A DNA stretch of 7,889 nt, from positions 1 to 7,889 of the forward strand of contig CADBNG010000125.1 of NCBI GenBank assembly GCA_902795985.1. Direction: 5' to 3'. Shown piece after piece: positions 5,988 through 7,889 of this stretch. Within the stretch, counting starts at the first letter, position 1; every line of letters starts with the position of its first letter. The notes under the pieces were generated by a model that made no database searches, was not told the DNA's origin, and was given only the letters and a program-made list of their open reading frames with translations. The position numbers were made by a program, and so were the translations under genes. Source of the stretch: an uncultured Lachnospiraceae bacterium (GTDB lineage: Bacteria > Bacillota_A > Clostridia > Lachnospirales > Lachnospiraceae).

Positions 5988-6728
5988 ATGAAAAAAATCC
6001 TGATTACCAACGACGACGGCATTCTGGCGGACGGGCTGATCCGTCTGGCCTCCGCCGCGAAGAAATTCGGTGAAGTCTGCGTCATCGCTCCTCACGGGCA
6101 GCGCAGCGCGGGCTCCCACAGCATCACGCTGCACGATACGATCGATATGCTTCCTTTCACCTTTCCGGTCGAAGGAGTAACGGCCTATGCCTCCAGCGGT
6201 ACGCCGGCGGACTGTATCCGGGCCTCCTGTCTGGGTTTTCTGCCGGAACGGCCGGACGTGGTTCTTACCGGAATCAATTTCGGTCATAACGTCGCGACGG
6301 ACATCCAGTACTCCGCAACGGCCGGCGCCGCGCTGGAAGGCGCTTTCCACGGCTGCCTTTCCATCGCGCTGTCCGAAGGAACAAACGGCTGTCACGAAGT
6401 CACGGATGCCTTCCTGGAGCCGGTTCTCCGGGAACTGCTGGAAACAAAGCCGGAGGACAACTCCATTTTCAACGTCAATTTTCCGGACTGCCCACTCTCC
6501 CGCTGCAGGGGCATTCTCCGGGACCGCCATGTTTCCGCGGACATTGTCTACATCGACCGGTATCCGGTTCAGCAGGAACTTCCCGGCGGAGGCGTCCGGC
6601 TGTCCGTCGAAGGAATTTTTCATGATATTGTACCGGAACCCGGCAGTGATTTTGAAGCGATCCGGAACAACTATATCTCCATCGGATCCGTCGCAAACCT
6701 GCATTCACGGATTCGTACGCCAGGATGA
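5988..6728 (+). CDS. surE: 5'/3'-nucleotidase SurE
   Basis: SurE is a cytoplasmic metal-dependent phosphatase that removes phosphate from nucleoside 5'- and 3'-monophosphates and is linked to survival in stationary phase and stress. The 246-residue product has the usual length. MKKILITNDDGILADG at the N-terminus gives the metal-binding aspartates D9 and D10; S40 in GQRSAGSHS and N97 in GINFGHN fit the other two known metal ligands. SGTPADC (70-76) and the following ATAGAALEGAFHGCLSIALS region are further family blocks. The start at 5988 is preferred over the in-frame ATG at 5979 because AAAGGA lies nine bases before it but directly abuts the earlier ATG. The gene stands alone with its own promoter and converges on the next flavin gene. 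Its C-terminus (RIRTPG) shows no extra domain. Confidence 0.95.
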   Translation: MKKILITNDDGILADGLIRLASAAKKFGEVCVIAPHGQRSAGSHSITLHDTIDMLPFTFPVEGVTAYASSGTPADCIRASCLGFLPERPDVVLTGINFGHNVATDIQYSATAGAALEGAFHGCLSIALSEGTNGCHEVTDAFLEPVLRELLETKPEDNSIFNVNFPDCPLSRCRGILRDRHVSADIVYIDRYPVQQELPGGGVRLSVEGIFHDIVPEPGSDFEAIRNNYISIGSVANLHSRIRTPG

Positions 6729-6817
6729 TTTCATCCGCGGTTCCGCAGGACAAAGAAGGTCTTGAATTATGGATTTTCCGCAAGGATCCTGTCCATCGTT
6801 TTGAACGGCGCCGGAAC

Positions 6818-6863
6818 AAAAAACAGGTGTTGGAATCCCTGATGAACCCCAATACCTGTTTTT
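6818..6863. terminator. Bidirectional intrinsic terminator between surE and the second flavin gene
   Basis: AAAACAGGTGTTGG (6820-6833) pairs with CCAATACCTGTTTT (6849-6862) through one G-T wobble, leaving a 15-base loop. Plus-strand transcripts meet T5 (6859-6863) and minus-strand transcripts meet T6 (6818-6823). It serves both convergent genes. The 90 bases between the surE stop and this hairpin hold nothing else I recognise. Confidence 0.88.
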
Positions 6864-6884
6864 CATTTCCCGTTTTAAACCGGC

Positions 6885-7568
6885 TTACCGGATCTTCGGC
6901 ATCGTCCCGGCCGCACCCTCCAGCCCGAGGGCCAGATCTTCGCGGATTCCCGCCATCTTCGACGGCGCCATTTCAAAAATACTGTCCACGGTGGTGTAAT
7001 CGCTGTATCCCAGACGGGCCAGCGGCCGCATCTTCAGGATATCCAGCTTGCCGTCAGGAAGAATGAATTCGTCCTTCACATGGATGCCCACAACCCGGCC
7101 GATAATAACGTCGACCGTGCCGCAGCGTCCATTGCCCGGAAGACGGATGGTCTGATGATATACGCACTCCATCTGTACAGGAGAATCCGCCACGCGATAT
7201 GGCTTTACCAGGACCGATTCGGCTTTTGTCAAACCGGCGGCCTCGAATTCGTCCACACCCGGTTCGAACTCCGCCGCGGTAATATTCATCGCTTCCCGAA
7301 GATCATAAGTGACCATATTGTAAACGAACTCTCCGGTCTCCTCGATATTGACCGTGGTATCCTTGCGGTTCTGCAGATGTCCCTGGTTGATCGACACCAC
7401 CACGTAAGGCGGATCAAAAGTCAGATTCGTAAACTGGCTGTAAGGCGCGAGATTAGGCACTCCGTCCGCGCTCATGGTCGAAAGCCATCCGATCGCGCGG
7501 GGTACCACGCAGGATTTAAATGGCGGCCGCGCCAGTCCGTGATCGTTGTTTTCCGGCTGATAAAACAT
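6885..7568 (-). CDS. Flavin reductase family protein (FMN-binding split barrel)
   Basis: The 227-residue protein is a member of the DIM6/NTAB-like flavin reductase family (COG1853 type). Typical features are PRAIGWLSTMSADGVPNLAP (29-48) followed by YSQFTNLTFDPPYVVVSI, where FMN phosphate and ring contacts occur in this family, then KDTTVNIEETGEFVYNM (69-85) and RPLARLGYSDY (181-191) near the C-terminal end. It probably binds FMN and reduces flavin or another small acceptor with NAD(P)H; the real substrate is unknown. It is clearly a different subfamily from the 189-residue protein at 5210-5779. The start at 7568 is chosen because AGGAGGAG lies five bases upstream; the in-frame ATG at 7586 has no such site. 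It is monocistronic. No signal peptide or transmembrane segment is visible. Confidence 0.9.
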   Translation of the reverse strand: MFYQPENNDHGLARPPFKSCVVPRAIGWLSTMSADGVPNLAPYSQFTNLTFDPPYVVVSINQGHLQNRKDTTVNIEETGEFVYNMVTYDLREAMNITAAEFEPGVDEFEAAGLTKAESVLVKPYRVADSPVQMECVYHQTIRLPGNGRCGTVDVIIGRVVGIHVKDEFILPDGKLDILKMRPLARLGYSDYTTVDSIFEMAPSKMAGIREDLALGLEGAAGTMPKIR

Positions 7569-7612
7569 GCTGTCTCCTCCTGTCATCCGAATGGGTTTGT
7601 TCCTCTTCTCTT

Positions 7613-7621
7613 TTTATACCA
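7613..7621 (-). promoter_or_regulatory. Extended -10 promoter of the second flavin reductase gene
   Basis: On the minus strand, TG-G-TATAAA (7613-7621) is an extended -10 element and there is no clear -35. The start would be near 7606, about 38 bases before the ATG. The ATGGTATAA core is identical to that in the surE promoter. Confidence 0.6.
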
Positions 7622-7889
7622 TATCCGCGGCATTTTTGGAACCGCTGTCCTTTCCGGTCTTCCACCTGCAGGTTCAGCCATACTCCGTCCGCTTCTTCGA
7701 ACGGGACAGGGGGCTTTTCTTTCTTCTTTCCGGTGTCTGGCTTTGCGTTTCTTTACCCGTCCCGCCTTATCCTTTTATTTTGCCACAGCCAGATCAAAAG
7801 GTCTGTACGTTCCCGGCGGCATCAGCCAAAGGAGCGTGAAGACCGCGCGAGTACGTCCCTAGTCGCTCTGGCTGAGGGACGAAGACATA
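7622..7889. other. Intergenic right edge without a convincing gene, with many complementary arms
   Basis: No frame here combines a start, a ribosome binding site and family similarity. CGTCCCT (7854-7860) pairs with AGGGACG (7875-7881). As an alternative, TCAGCC (7822-7827) pairs with GGCTGA (7870-7875) and GAGCG (7832-7836) with CGCTC (7864-7868). On the minus strand one frame is open from the window edge to a TGA at 7794-7796 (31 residues, ending LADAAGNVQTF), which could be the tail of a gene beyond the edge. However, its codons (CTA, CTT, TTG, CGA, CCT, CCA) differ from the CTG/CCG-rich use in the neighbouring genes. I cannot decide between a structured RNA or repeat and a gene end. Confidence 0.35.

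Noticed and set aside
5835..6704. A 289-codon minus-strand open frame opposite surE
   Set aside because: It is antisense to a clear surE gene and would also overlap the promoter of the flavoredoxin-like gene. No family features are seen.
7080..7862. A 260-codon plus-strand open frame
   Set aside because: Most of it is antisense to the flavin reductase gene, it lacks a ribosome binding site, and its product is arginine- and histidine-rich without a domain.

Overview
The window looks like an ordinary chromosomal stretch of a Clostridia-type Bacillota (Firmicutes) genome of moderate to high GC, possibly Lachnospirales-like. This is inferred from the strong AGGAGG-type ribosome binding sites, sigma-A promoters, a CIRCE element on clpB, a glycine riboswitch in front of an AGCS-family symporter, and U-tract intrinsic terminators. 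No species can be assigned from the sequence alone. No mobile element, CRISPR array, tRNA or rRNA is visible.

Left part (1-3300, minus strand): a proteostasis operon. clpB (ClpB/Hsp104 disaggregase, 863 aa) is followed after 33 bases by hslO (redox chaperone Hsp33), which runs off the left edge after 154 codons. A sigma-A promoter lies inside a CIRCE (HrcA) operator at 3273-3299. It is followed by a roughly 160-base leader that can fold into three hairpins before the clpB ribosome binding site.

Middle (3300-5200, plus strand): an orphan minus-strand terminator, then an AT-rich promoter zone with a 10-bp palindrome. Next comes a single-aptamer glycine riboswitch whose 5' flank appears to be a decayed second ('ghost') aptamer, and a hairpin that can exchange partners with the aptamer. 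These precede agcS/alsT, a sodium:alanine/glycine symporter. The riboswitch and transporter form one logical unit: glycine sensing controlling amino-acid transport. A strong bidirectional terminator separates agcS from the convergent next gene.

Right part (5200-7889): three monocistronic metabolic genes. A flavoredoxin-like flavin reductase domain protein (minus) is divergent from surE (plus, 5'/3'-nucleotidase). surE converges on a second FMN-binding split-barrel protein (minus), with another bidirectional terminator between them. The last ~270 bases contain no convincing complete gene. They hold the promoter of the second flavin protein and a segment rich in complementary arms that may be a structured element or the tail of another minus-strand gene.

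The main points for a second look are the riboswitch architecture, the structured clpB leader with its half-degenerate CIRCE, and the unexplained right edge.
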